Positions 7,770 to 16,168 of a stretch of 64,000 nt of DNA are shown piece after piece (the first letter of the stretch is position 1; each line of letters begins with the position of its first letter). The position numbers and the translations under genes are program-made. The stretch is taken from positions 62,001-126,000 of the forward strand of contig NZ_JACJRF010000013.1 of assembly GCF_014697105.1 (NCBI RefSeq), written 5' to 3'. The notes beneath the pieces are model-generated. The model was given only the letters and a program-made list of their open reading frames with translations, did no database searches and had not been told where the DNA came from. This DNA is from Anabaena subtropica FACHB-260. Its GTDB lineage: Bacteria > Cyanobacteriota > Cyanobacteriia > Cyanobacteriales > Nostocaceae.

Positions 7770-10643
7770 TCACCTGTCCCCTGCTACAACTGTAATTTCT
7801 TCGGCTGGAACTTCTAAGTGCAAAGCAACAGAAGGCCCAGCCGTTACCACTACTACTTGATTGGGGTAGAGTAACTCACGAGCAGCTTGATTAACTTCAG
7901 CAAGGGTGACTTGCTGTATTTTTTGATTATAAGAATGCAATTCCCTGGGATCTAAGCCATGAACTTGATTCATCAAGATTTTATGGGTTAACTCCTCTGG
8001 ATCTGCCAAAGAAACGTTATAGTTACCAATCAAAGTCTGTTTAGCTGTCTCTACTTCCGATGCAGTTACGCCTTGCTGATGAATTTGCTCAAGGACTTGC
8101 TGGGTACTAGCGATCGCTTTATTCGTGTCTTCAGGACTGGTTTGCATTTCAATCCAGAACGTTCCAAAATCTTTTTCGGCTTGGAAGTCGCTGTAGATAC
8201 CATAAGTTAAACCTTGGCGATCGCGTACTTCCTCCCCTAATCTACTAGATAAGGTATCCCCTCCCAAAATTTGGTTTAACACTAGCGCTGCGTAAAACCT
8301 GGGATCTTGACGCTTAATTCCTGTATAACCTATGTAAGTAATAGCTTGAGTCTTACCGGGTAGAATGGGATTTACTCGTATGATATTTTTTGGTAGTGAT
8401 ACCTGGGGATAATTTATATTTGGGGGATTCCCACTAGCTTGCCAATCACCAAATTCTGCTTGAATGAGCGATCGCATTTGAGCTGGTTCAAAATTTCCCA
8501 TCAGCACCAGCACTGTAGTATCTGGACGATAATATTTTTTGTTAAAAGCAATCACATCTTGACGGCGAATCTTACGTAGACTCTGCACTGTCGGAAAGGT
8601 ATGTAAGGGATGTTTTTTCGGGTATATCGATTGCAAAAAAATTTTTCTAGCAACTTCTGCGGGATCGTCTAATTCCATTTTTAGTGAAGTTAAAGCCTGT
8701 TGCAGATTTAGATCGAGTTCTTTTTGGGGAAATTTACTATTCTTCAGCCCATCGGCTAATGTCTGAATCAAAACGGGAAAATCTTCAGCTAAACTATCGC
8801 CTTGAATACGCATACCGTTGCGATATGCGGCAAAATCTAAAGTAGCCCCTCTGTCATCTAAAGTTTTAGCCAGAGTCAAAGCATTTTTAGTTTTAGTACC
8901 ACTCATCAAGCTATCTGCAACTAAAGAAGCCAACCCAGCTTGTCCATCTGGATCGAATTCTGTACCTGCTTTGATGTAACCACTCAAGGTGACAGTAGGT
9001 GTACTCTTATCAGCCAGTAAAAATACCTCTAAACCATTAGCTAAGGTAAACTGCTGTGGTAAGCGTGCTTGATGGTTCTGTTGAAGAGTATCTGTTGTTT
9101 CATCTAGAGAGGGTAAATACTTCATCACCTCCGATGATGTCACAGATGAGTCGCTATTGAGATTTTCTTGAGTATGCTTTGCTGGCTTTTTGCTACCAAT
9201 TTCTTTCTGTTGGGTCAATTTTGGCACAAACAATCCCACTTTCCCATAAGATTTTGGCAAATATTTGTTGATTACCCGCACCACATCTGCTGATGTTACT
9301 TGCTCAATAGCTGCTAAGTAGTGGTCTGTAAAGCGATAATCACCAGTAGTTGTTTCATCATTGCCTAACTGGGTCGCCTGATCAGTGATAGTACGGTTAC
9401 TCAAAATAATAGCAGCTTCTAACTGTCTTTTGGCTCTAGCTAATTCCTCTGCTTTGACACCAGTACGAGACAGATTAGCGATCGCTTTATTCAATACGGA
9501 TTCAATTTTACCTAAATCTTGGTCTGGATCTGCCGTCACCAACAACTCATACCAACTAGCCTGTTGCAAGCCACCGACTGAAGCTGCTACTTCACTTGCT
9601 AAACCTGATTCTACCAACGCTTGATAAAGTCGAGAATTTCGTCCCTCCGTCAAGATATAATCTACAACCTCCAAAGCCGGTATATCTGGGTGATTCACCT
9701 CTGGTAGCGGATAAATCACTTGTAACAGCCCCGCAGCCCCTGGTTCTCGTAAAACTATGGGGCTGCTGAATGCTGAATGCTGAGTGGGGATGTTGACTGT
9801 TGACTGTTGACTGTTGACCGATGACTGTTGACTCTTCGGTATGTTTCCAAATATTTCTTTTACCGTTGCCAAGGTTTTTTCAACTTGGCAATCGCCGACA
9901 ATTATCAAGACTGCATTATCAGGACTGTAAAAGTTCTGATAGTATTTTTGTACTTGCTCAACTTGGAATTTTTCTACATCTGCTTTAGTACCACCTACAG
10001 GTAAGCCATAGGGATGATGAGGAAACACGGCTTGCATAACGGCGCGATTGAGGCGGTATTCTGGGCTATTTTCGTAACCCTGTAATTCGGAAATGACTAC
10101 CCGCTTTTCACTGGCTAATTTCTCAGTATCAATTAGCGCGTTTTGCATTCTATCTGCTTCCAAAACTAGCAGCGCTTTCAGTTTATCTCGTTCTACCGTG
10201 CCGTAATATGCTGTTTGGTCATAGCTAGTGAAGGCATTTGAGTCACTACCTAAAGCACTAAACAACCGCCCAAATTGAATGGGACGGCTTTCTGTGCCTT
10301 TAAACATCATGTGTTCTAATTGATGGGCAATACCGTTGACTCCCGGTTCTTCGTGACGTGAACCAAACTTGTACCAAACCTGTACACTCACAATCGGTAC
10401 AGTAGGTACTTCCTTGATTAATACTGTTAAACCATTGTCCAACACTGTCTTGTGGACGTTTTCAGTTACTTTAAATTGATGGGGATTTTTCGCCACTAAT
10501 GTTGCTTGGGAATTAACTCGGTTCAACGTAGTTCTGTATTGACTTTCAGCAGGTTTACTACTGAAAAATAATACCGTAACTAAAGAAATACTCAACAATA
10601 ACACATAAAAACGGTAACGACACCAGATAGACAATGCAGACAT
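7770..10643 (-). CDS. M16 family zinc metalloprotease, two fused halves
   Basis: A 957-residue processing-peptidase-like protein. A hydrophobic segment at residues 11-28 implies a signal or membrane anchor. The active N-terminal M16 half has the inverted zinc motif H107-QLE-H111 within GIAHQLEHMMFKG, with the distal Glu in the SELQGYENSPEYR region. The second half (from about residue 530) begins QFTLANGLEVFLLADKSTPTVTLSGYI and lacks HxxEH, as in the inactive partner subunit of this family. The halves are fused in one chain, as in other cyanobacterial homologues. Oddity: about 25 residues near 268-292 (Ser/Gln/Asn-rich) are encoded by heptamer tandem repeats. Confidence 0.9.
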   Translation of the reverse strand: MSALSIWCRYRFYVLLLSISLVTVLFFSSKPAESQYRTTLNRVNSQATLVAKNPHQFKVTENVHKTVLDNGLTVLIKEVPTVPIVSVQVWYKFGSRHEEPGVNGIAHQLEHMMFKGTESRPIQFGRLFSALGSDSNAFTSYDQTAYYGTVERDKLKALLVLEADRMQNALIDTEKLASEKRVVISELQGYENSPEYRLNRAVMQAVFPHHPYGLPVGGTKADVEKFQVEQVQKYYQNFYSPDNAVLIIVGDCQVEKTLATVKEIFGNIPKSQQSSVNSQQSTVNIPTQHSAFSSPIVLREPGAAGLLQVIYPLPEVNHPDIPALEVVDYILTEGRNSRLYQALVESGLASEVAASVGGLQQASWYELLVTADPDQDLGKIESVLNKAIANLSRTGVKAEELARAKRQLEAAIILSNRTITDQATQLGNDETTTGDYRFTDHYLAAIEQVTSADVVRVINKYLPKSYGKVGLFVPKLTQQKEIGSKKPAKHTQENLNSDSSVTSSEVMKYLPSLDETTDTLQQNHQARLPQQFTLANGLEVFLLADKSTPTVTLSGYIKAGTEFDPDGQAGLASLVADSLMSGTKTKNALTLAKTLDDRGATLDFAAYRNGMRIQGDSLAEDFPVLIQTLADGLKNSKFPQKELDLNLQQALTSLKMELDDPAEVARKIFLQSIYPKKHPLHTFPTVQSLRKIRRQDVIAFNKKYYRPDTTVLVLMGNFEPAQMRSLIQAEFGDWQASGNPPNINYPQVSLPKNIIRVNPILPGKTQAITYIGYTGIKRQDPRFYAALVLNQILGGDTLSSRLGEEVRDRQGLTYGIYSDFQAEKDFGTFWIEMQTSPEDTNKAIASTQQVLEQIHQQGVTASEVETAKQTLIGNYNVSLADPEELTHKILMNQVHGLDPRELHSYNQKIQQVTLAEVNQAARELLYPNQVVVVTAGPSVALHLEVPAEEITVVAGDR
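9772..9836. repeat. Heptamer tandem repeat inside the M16 protease gene
   Basis: Tandem TTGACTG units, flanked by TGAATGC units, read in frame through the protease coding sequence and give a low-complexity Ser/Gln/Asn/Val stretch. The heptamer matches the intergenic STRR sequences elsewhere in this window. Confidence 0.85.
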
Positions 10644-10759
10644 TTATTTGGTAGATATGCTGAGTTTATTGATTTTTTATTAACAAGACCAGTTTAATCC
10701 TTATTATGTGTGTGTTACATAAATAACACTATTTTTGTATATAAAAATACAATATAAAC

Positions 10760-11188
10760 TTAGTTAAGTTTAGCTAAAACTCTAATAAATTCTAATGGTA
10801 AGCCATCAGTGTCAGCAATAAAAGCCACTTCAAAAATGCGATCGCCTATTTGTTGCTGTGTCGGTTCTAAAAGTATCTTTAACGGTGAAAGTTCTTCAAC
10901 TTGTGACACACGTTCTTGTAAATTTGTCAACCACTTAGGTAAATCTGGCGTAGTCTCCGTGAGATCAAATGATAGATGATAATAGCCCACATAATGCTCG
11001 TCTGCAAAAGCATCTGGGGCTGGTTTTGGTTCAGGAATTTGGATCAGTTCAATTCTGCCGTTCAAGCCCTCCATCCAGCAAGCCAGGGTATAGCCTGTAG
11101 TGAAGCGTTCACAAACCGTAAACCCTAGTGTTTCATAAAAGGCGATCGCTCGATGGATATTCGCAGTCCGAATAGAGGCGTGGTGCAT
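10760..11188 (-). CDS. VOC family protein (glyoxalase I-like)
   Basis: A 142-residue protein with the vicinal-oxygen-chelate pattern. It opens MHHASIRTANIHRAIAFYETLGFTVCERF (His metal ligand near the N-terminus), followed by RIELIQIPEPKP, YYHLSFDLTE, and the terminal AFIADTDGLPLEFIRVL. The four usual metal-ligand positions (H, E, H, E) appear to be filled, so it could be a glyoxalase or dioxygenase; the substrate is unknown. Heptamer repeats lie between its start and the next gene upstream. Confidence 0.75.
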   Translation of the reverse strand: MHHASIRTANIHRAIAFYETLGFTVCERFTTGYTLACWMEGLNGRIELIQIPEPKPAPDAFADEHYVGYYHLSFDLTETTPDLPKWLTNLQERVSQVEELSPLKILLEPTQQQIGDRIFEVAFIADTDGLPLEFIRVLAKLN

Positions 11189-11202
11189 AATTTTGTTAGT
11201 TG

Positions 11203-11270
11203 TTCGTGGTCAGTGGTCAGTGGTCAGTTGCTGATAACCACTGACTACTAACTACTGACCACTGACTCTT
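11203..11270. repeat. Heptamer tandem repeats in inverted arrangement
   Basis: Repeated GTCAGTG units (gtggtcagtggtcagtggtcag) are followed by complementary CACTGAC units (accactgactac...gaccactgac), giving an imperfect hairpin between two minus-strand genes. Confidence 0.8.
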
Positions 11271-11781
11271 ATTCAAATAATCGAAAATAAGGGTAGCGCA
11301 CAGGAACACCCGGTTCTTTATCCAAATCAAAATTAATCACTTCCCAACAAGGGTCATCTGTCGAGTCGGGACTAAATTCTACAGGTAAGCCGTATAGTCT
11401 CGCCGATGAGGTTTCTGGCTGTCCAGAACGCCAAGGTGTGCTGCGTTCTAAATAACCACTCATCAATTCCTGATAACGCTTGGCAATGACTACCCTTGTA
11501 GCTCGGTAGCCTTGGGTATATAGCTTATCTAGTGCTTCGTGGATTTCAAACCGAATGCCATCGGGATGAGTATGCTGTCGATACCATTCATTGTTCCATC
11601 TGCGCCAATGACGACCAGACTGTAGATGAACTAGCTCTCCCGTTTTGGGATTAGCTTCAAAAGCGCCATGACGAGGACACAAATAGGTATCAGTCAGTGT
11701 CAGCGCCGGAATCGTTTGGCGACAATGGGGACACTGAATATCAGGGCCAAATATAGGGTACTGCAAGCCTGGATTCATCAT
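11269..11781 (-). CDS. TIGR02652-type cyanobacterial protein with zinc-ribbon-like N-terminus
   Basis: A 170-residue cytoplasmic protein that I associate with the cyanobacterial family TIGR02652 (function unknown). The N-terminus has a probable zinc-binding knuckle, CPHCRQTIPAL...YLCPRHGAF (C-x2-C...C-x2-H). A Trp/Arg-rich segment (SGRHWRRWNNEWYRQH) follows, and the conserved C-terminus ends PVRYPYFRLFE. The mixture of a zinc knuckle and basic aromatic residues could suit nucleic-acid binding, but that is inference. Two adjacent ATG codons are possible starts. The divergent neighbour is the gamma-carbonic-anhydrase-like gene. Confidence 0.75.
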   Translation of the reverse strand: MMNPGLQYPIFGPDIQCPHCRQTIPALTLTDTYLCPRHGAFEANPKTGELVHLQSGRHWRRWNNEWYRQHTHPDGIRFEIHEALDKLYTQGYRATRVVIAKRYQELMSGYLERSTPWRSGQPETSSARLYGLPVEFSPDSTDDPCWEVINFDLDKEPGVPVRYPYFRLFE

Positions 11782-12019
11782 GAAGTGCGTACAAACATAG
11801 TTTCGTATTCACCAGCACCAGTGGGTTAGATTTTACACTTCGGCTCCACCATTCTGGGGGACTTGTCTTTGCTACACAGATACAGTGTTACAGCAAAAAC
11901 AATTTTCACCGTTGTCTTCCTCAAATTAGAGGTTAGAGACTGTGATATTCTGGTTTTGCAACCAGCCTCCAAGGATGGAGTTATTCCAGTGTTCCTGGGT
12001 ACCATATTCATATTCTATC

Positions 12020-12550
12020 GTGTCTACCACTTCTTACTGGCCTTCTCCCGATTTTTCTCACGCCGCCTTCATTGCTGCCAATGCTGTTGTCATGGGTTCA
12101 GTAAAAATAGCAGCAGGAGCAAGCATTTGGTACGGAGCAGTAGTTAGGGGAGACGTGGAAAGCATTGACATTGGTGAATGCACGAATATTCAAGATGGAG
12201 CCATTTTACACGGTGATCCTGGTTTGCCAACAGTGTTGGAAGATCATGTAACTGTAGGACACCGGGCTGTAATCCATTCTGCCCATATTGAGCGCGGCTG
12301 TTTAATTGGCATTGGCGCAGTAATTTTAGATGGAGTTCGCGTAGGCGCTAGTAGCATCATAGGGGCTGGATCGATAGTAACAAAGAATATACCCCCCTTA
12401 TCCCTAGTTGTGGGTGTTCCCGGCAAAGTTTTACGTCCCATCACCCCAGAAGAAGCCGCAGACCTGATTGAACACGCCGAACGTTACAAAAAGTTAGCAT
12501 TAGTTCACGCTGGCAAGGGTAGCGATATTGGATTTTATCCGAAGGAGTGA
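12020..12550 (+). CDS. Gamma-carbonic-anhydrase family protein
   Basis: Left-handed beta-helix protein built from hexapeptide repeats (V[13 protein letters not shown] and similar), 176 residues from the chosen start. Likely metal-binding His residues are in AILHGDP and [12 protein letters not shown], matching the HGDP and GHxxxxH positions of gamma-carbonic anhydrases and YrdA-type proteins. It ends [17 protein letters not shown], the usual exit from the helix. The frame is open from 11942, but the GTG at 12020 ([17 protein letters not shown]) matches the family length and N-terminus. It may be a carbonic anhydrase or an acetyltransferase-like relative; no carboxysome genes are adjacent. Confidence 0.8.
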   Translation: MSTTSYWPSPDFSHAAFIAANAVVMGSVKIAAGASIWYGAVVRGDVESIDIGECTNIQDGAILHGDPGLPTVLEDHVTVGHRAVIHSAHIERGCLIGIGAVILDGVRVGASSIIGAGSIVTKNIPPLSLVVGVPGKVLRPITPEEAADLIEHAERYKKLALVHAGKGSDIGFYPKE

Positions 12551-12643
12551 AGCAGGGGGAGCAGGGGAGCAGGGGAAGCAGGGGAAGCAGGGGAAGCAGG
12601 GGAAGCAGGGGAAGCAGGGGAAGCAGGGGGAGCAGGGGAAGCA
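12551..12643. repeat. GCAGGGGAA minisatellite, about ten copies
   Basis: A near-perfect 9-bp tandem repeat begins immediately after the stop codon of the gamma-carbonic-anhydrase gene, with slight length variants (GCAGGGGGA, GCAGGGGA). No inverted flanks are present here, unlike the GCAGGGG clusters at about 13.2 and 54.4 kb. Confidence 0.95.
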
Positions 12644-12674
12644 CAGAATAACTACAGAATAACTATGGACTAAT

Positions 12675-12770
12675 GACAACTAACCCTCCGGGTTCGCCAG
12701 TTACTCATGGGGGAAACCCCCAAGACCGTACTGGCTCACAACTGACAACTGACAACTGACAACTGACAAC
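12675..12770. repeat. Heptamer STRR (ACTGACA x4) with an embedded GC-rich insert
   Basis: Four exact ACTGACA units fill 12741-12768. Upstream, a related TGACAACTAAC stretch is separated from them by about 50 bases of GC-rich hairpin sequence (CCTCCGGGTTCGCCAG...GGGGGAAACCCCC...CTGGCT). This suggests one repeat inserted into another. Confidence 0.8.
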
Positions 12771-12880
12771 TTTAACCTTTCTTTACAAATTTATGTAGAA
12801 AAATTGCCCACTTCAGCTAAAAATAAAAATGGGAACAGTTGACAAAAATTTAATTTCTACGTGATAGAGGGGTTCTAGAT

Positions 12881-13009
12881 ATGGATAATATAGATTTTCG
12901 TGTAGCGATCGTTTTAGCGCCAATTGTAGTTGCTGCGAGCTGGGCTGCTTTTAACATTGGTGCTGCTGCTATAAGACAAGTGCAAAACTTTTTGAACAGA
13001 GAAGCTTAA
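12881..13009 (+). CDS. psbY: Photosystem II protein Y
   Basis: A 42-residue single-span thylakoid protein. The sequence begins [20 protein letters not shown] and continues [20 protein letters not shown], matching the PsbY pattern of one hydrophobic helix ending in WxxFNIGxAAxxQ. PsbY sits at the periphery of photosystem II beside cytochrome b559 in known structures. ATG at 12881 is preceded by AGAGGGG at 12866-12872, a good ribosome site. It is a single gene with its own terminator. Confidence 0.95.
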   Translation: MDNIDFRVAIVLAPIVVAASWAAFNIGAAAIRQVQNFLNREA

Positions 13010-13034
13010 ATCTCGGTTAACAATCTTAACTCTG

Positions 13035-13070
13035 AACCGACTGTTCTCTTTACCGAGACAGTCGGTTTTA
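13035..13070 (+). terminator. Intrinsic terminator of psbY
   Basis: A 9-bp stem AACCGACTG / CAGTCGGTT with a partly paired loop, followed by TTTAA, 25 bases after the psbY stop codon. Confidence 0.8.
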
Positions 13071-13139
13071 ATCTGATTACTGAAAAGAGCCAGGAGACAA
13101 GGAGAAAATAAAAGGTAATGATTTTTTACTCCTCACTCC

Positions 13140-13285
13140 CAATACGGTTCGGATAAGCAGGGGGTGCAGGGGAGGCAGGGGAGGGAAGAGAGTTATTATT
13201 AAGCGATTTCTCTTCCCCTGCTTCTATTCTCCCCCTGCATCCCCTGCTCGCCTCAACAGATAACTCTGTTAACCGAACCGTATTG
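13140..13285. mobile_element. MITE-like palindromic element with 13-bp terminal inverted repeats
   Basis: Ends CAATACGGTTCGG (13140-13152) and CCGAACCGTATTG (13273-13285) are perfect inverted repeats. The interior is itself an imperfect palindrome: GCAGGGG units on the left (to about 13190) pair with CCCCTGC units on the right (13213-13250). There is no coding capacity. It lies just upstream of folC and covers much of its likely promoter region. Confidence 0.8.
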
Positions 13286-13323
13286 TCCCCACTCCCCACT
13301 TCCCATTCCCCATTCCTCATTCC

Positions 13324-14577
13324 GTGAATATCGATTTCCTACTGCAAGCATTCCACCATTTTGGCGTTAATCTCGGACTTTCGCGCATTGTCAAATTGTT
13401 AGCCAATCTGGGAAATCCTCATCAGCGAGTTCCCATAATTCATGTTGCTGGTACAAATGGCAAAGGTTCTGTTTGTGCTTACCTTTCCTCTGTGCTGACG
13501 GAGGCTGGTTATCGTACAGGGCGCTATACTTCTCCTCATTTAGTCGATTGGACAGAACGTATTTGCCTGAATGAACAGCAAATTGCTCATGATGAATTTT
13601 GTAAATTAATACTAGAAGTTCAAGCGGCTATTAGCCTTGATGATGAATACCCGACTCAATTTGAAGTTATTACAGCAGCAGCTTGGTTATATTTTGCCCA
13701 ACAGCAAGTTGATGTCGCAGTGATAGAAGTAGGATTGGGTGGACGGTTGGATGCTACGAATGTCATTTCTAATCCTCTGGTGACAGTAATCACTTCTATT
13801 AGCCGAGAACATTGGCAACAATTGGGGCCGACTGTGGCTGATATTGCTGGGGAAAAAGCGGGGATTCTCAAGCCTGGCTGTCCATCTGTAGTTGGGATGT
13901 TACCGCCAGATGCAGAAAAAGTAGTGCGATCGCGCGCTCAAGAATTACAATGTCCCTTAATTACGCCTCAACCTGCTCGTCAAATCTCTCCCAAATTAGC
14001 AGAATATCAAAGTATTCAAGATTCAAACTTAATTAAATATTCTCTACCTTTAGAGGGACAAATCCAACTAACTAATTCCGCTTTGGCGTTAGCAGCTTTA
14101 GAAATTCTGCAACAACAAGGTTGGCACATTTCCCAGGAAGCCATTATTAACGGTATGGCAAAAACTAAATGGCCAGGGCGAATGCAATGGATTAATTGGA
14201 AGAACCATAAACTGTTAATTGATGGCGCACATAATCCGGCGGCGGCTCAAATATTACGTGATTATGTAGATACTGTGAATACTCAAAATATAACTTGGGT
14301 AATGGGAATGTTATCTACTAAAGATCATGCCGATATTTTTCAAGCTTTATTAAGACCAAATGACCAATTATATCTAGTACCAGTACCTGATAATAATTCA
14401 GCAAATCCAGAAGTTTTAGCCAAGCTAGCTGATGCTATTTGCCCACAATTAAATGCTTGTCAAAGTTACTCAAATTTATCATTAGCCCTAGAAGCCGCTT
14501 TTAACTCAACAAATAACTTAGTAGTTTTATGTGGTTCCCTTTATTTAATCGGTCACTTTTTAGGGACTAGAAGTTAG
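13324..14577 (+). CDS. folC: Folylpolyglutamate synthase / dihydrofolate synthase
   Basis: Mur-ligase-family enzyme that adds glutamate to dihydropteroate and/or tetrahydrofolate in one-carbon metabolism. The 417-residue length is normal. The ATP-binding loop HVAGTNGKGSVCAYLSS lies near residues 41-57, followed by GRYTSPHLVDWTERI. VAVIEVGLGGRLDATN, the TSISREHWQQLGPTVADIAGEKAGI segment and the second-domain LLIDGAHNPAAA are all diagnostic. The start is a GTG at 13324, right after a palindromic element. It is convergent with the sugar ABC binding-protein gene. Confidence 0.93.
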   Translation: MNIDFLLQAFHHFGVNLGLSRIVKLLANLGNPHQRVPIIHVAGTNGKGSVCAYLSSVLTEAGYRTGRYTSPHLVDWTERICLNEQQIAHDEFCKLILEVQAAISLDDEYPTQFEVITAAAWLYFAQQQVDVAVIEVGLGGRLDATNVISNPLVTVITSISREHWQQLGPTVADIAGEKAGILKPGCPSVVGMLPPDAEKVVRSRAQELQCPLITPQPARQISPKLAEYQSIQDSNLIKYSLPLEGQIQLTNSALALAALEILQQQGWHISQEAIINGMAKTKWPGRMQWINWKNHKLLIDGAHNPAAAQILRDYVDTVNTQNITWVMGMLSTKDHADIFQALLRPNDQLYLVPVPDNNSANPEVLAKLADAICPQLNACQSYSNLSLALEAAFNSTNNLVVLCGSLYLIGHFLGTRS

Positions 14578-14602
14578 AGATCCCAGGTGAAAAATTAGAG
14601 AC

Positions 14603-14637
14603 TAGGGAATAGGTAATTCGTAATTTCCTATTCCCTA
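14603..14637. terminator. Bidirectional hairpin between folC and the convergent ABC gene
   Basis: An 11-bp perfect stem TAGGGAATAGG / CCTATTCCCTA lies in the 64-base gap between two convergent stop codons. T-rich sequence on one side and A-rich on the other could support termination in both directions. Confidence 0.6.
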
Positions 14638-14641
14638 TTTC

Positions 14642-15940
14642 CTAACGATTATTCCATTCTTGCGCTGCATCTTCTACAGCTTTGTCTACCGTTTTTTCTC
14701 CTAACATGGCTGCTTGTAGATTTTCATAAATTGCCTTTTGCAGTTTCTTAATGTCCTTTAAAGCAGGAGTTAAAACTTCTGCTTGTTGTAGTTGTTGTGC
14801 GCTGACAACTCGTGCTTTCTCCACAGTTGAAGCATCAGCAGAAACATCTTTGAAGTAACTATCAGCCAGTGCTTTAGTTGTCGATGGTAAAACATTTGCA
14901 GCTTTAGCAAAAGCTAATTGATTTTCATCATTGGTGACAAATAGAGCAAATTTCACAGCCGCATCAGGTTGTTTGGTGTCACGGGGAACAACGATATTCA
15001 TCACAGCCACATTTTTCTTACCCGTGTCGCCAGTGAGTTGGGGGGAAATCGCCGAAACTTGAGCAATTTTTGGGGCGTTAGTGGCGATCGTTTTCAGGAA
15101 TTCTGGGCCAGAAGCGAGGAAGGCTGTTTCACCAGATTGATATAAATCAATTGCATGACGATGACCTTGAGTCAGTGCTTCTCTAGGTAATAAGCCTTTT
15201 TTATAAAGGTCTACCCAATACTGAAATGCGGCTTTACCTGCTGGTGAATTAAATGCTGCTTTACCCTCAGTGTCTACTAGGGTGGCTCCCATCTGCACAA
15301 AAGACTGTAAAACTTCACCGGAATCTTGCGGTACAAAAGTAACAAAAAAGGCGTATTTCCCAGTCTTATCTTTAATTTGTTGCGCCGCTTGTGCTAATTC
15401 TGCGTAAGTAGCAGGTGGTTTACTGATACCTGCCTGTTTTAATAAATCGGTGTTATAAATGGTTAACCTCGTTGTGAGGTACCAAGGAACGCCAAAACTT
15501 TTGCCATTCAGAGTGCTGGCTTTCCAGATGTTCGGAAGATAGGAGGAACGGGCTTCTTGTGGGACTTTTGTATCCAAATCTAACCAAGCATTTCGTCCTG
15601 CTAGTTGAGAAGCAAAATCTGGATTGAGGTTAACAACATCAGGTGGCGTTTTTGCGGAGACAGCTGTTAAAATTTTGTTCTCCATTGCCGCCCAAGGTAC
15701 ATCTACCCAGTTCACCTTTACACCTGGATTTTGCGTTTCAAAATTCGCAATCAGACTTTGGAAGTAGTTAGTAAATTGAGGTTGGAGTTGCATAGTCCAA
15801 AACTCAATACTGGCTGTTCCCGAAGTAGTTTGTTGTGTGTTTGTATTAACGGTTCCTGTGCTGCAACTGACTATCCAACTGGTTATTAAACCAAGCATTG
15901 CACAAGCAACAAATTTTTGAAATTTTTGCAATTGAATCAT
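14642..15940 (-). CDS. Sugar ABC transporter substrate-binding lipoprotein
   Basis: Periplasmic solute-binding protein, family 1 (MalE/UgpB-like), 432 residues from the chosen ATG. The signal ends in a lipobox-like SWIVSC, so it is lipid-anchored. The mature part begins IEFWTMQLQPQFTNYFQSLI and contains NPGVKVNWVDVPWAAMENKI, GVPWYLTTRLTIYNTDLLKQAG and FLASGPEFLKTI, typical of this family. No permease or ATPase genes are adjacent, so its transporter is encoded elsewhere. The frame starts with TTG at 15973; ATG at 15940 gives the more compact signal peptide. The ligand is unknown. Confidence 0.85.
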   Translation of the reverse strand: MIQLQKFQKFVACAMLGLITSWIVSCSTGTVNTNTQQTTSGTASIEFWTMQLQPQFTNYFQSLIANFETQNPGVKVNWVDVPWAAMENKILTAVSAKTPPDVVNLNPDFASQLAGRNAWLDLDTKVPQEARSSYLPNIWKASTLNGKSFGVPWYLTTRLTIYNTDLLKQAGISKPPATYAELAQAAQQIKDKTGKYAFFVTFVPQDSGEVLQSFVQMGATLVDTEGKAAFNSPAGKAAFQYWVDLYKKGLLPREALTQGHRHAIDLYQSGETAFLASGPEFLKTIATNAPKIAQVSAISPQLTGDTGKKNVAVMNIVVPRDTKQPDAAVKFALFVTNDENQLAFAKAANVLPSTTKALADSYFKDVSADASTVEKARVVSAQQLQQAEVLTPALKDIKKLQKAIYENLQAAMLGEKTVDKAVEDAAQEWNNR

Positions 15941-16021
15941 CTTCCCAGTATTTTTACGCTTGCTTAGAGACAAAAGCTTATGCAGAATTGTCGAGATTAT
16001 AGGCTAAATCAAATCGCTTTG

Positions 16022-16073
16022 TAGAGTCATTAGTTCTTAGTCATTAGTTCTTAGTCCATAGTCATTAGTCCGT
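16022..16073. repeat. Heptamer STRR upstream of pilM
   Basis: Tandem GTCATTA / GTTCTTA / GTCCATA units are followed by a GTAGAGACGTTGCA...AACGT half-palindrome common in Nostoc intergenic DNA. It lies within the promoter region of the pil operon. Confidence 0.75.
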
Positions 16074-16168
16074 AGAGACGTTGCATTCAACGTATATTAA
16101 TCGGTAGCCACTAGTGACTACTTAAGTAAATTTTAAATTTTCAATTTAGCAGTTTGGTGGTCATAGCT

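Noticed and set aside
12441-12644. Reverse frame coding a long Leu-Pro repeat
   Set aside because: It is simply the complement of the GCAGGGGAA minisatellite and the carbonic-anhydrase-like gene; composition is an artefact of the repeat.
13126-13320. 64-codon minus frame upstream of folC
   Set aside because: It runs through the palindromic MITE-like element; the protein is repeat-derived with no family similarity.
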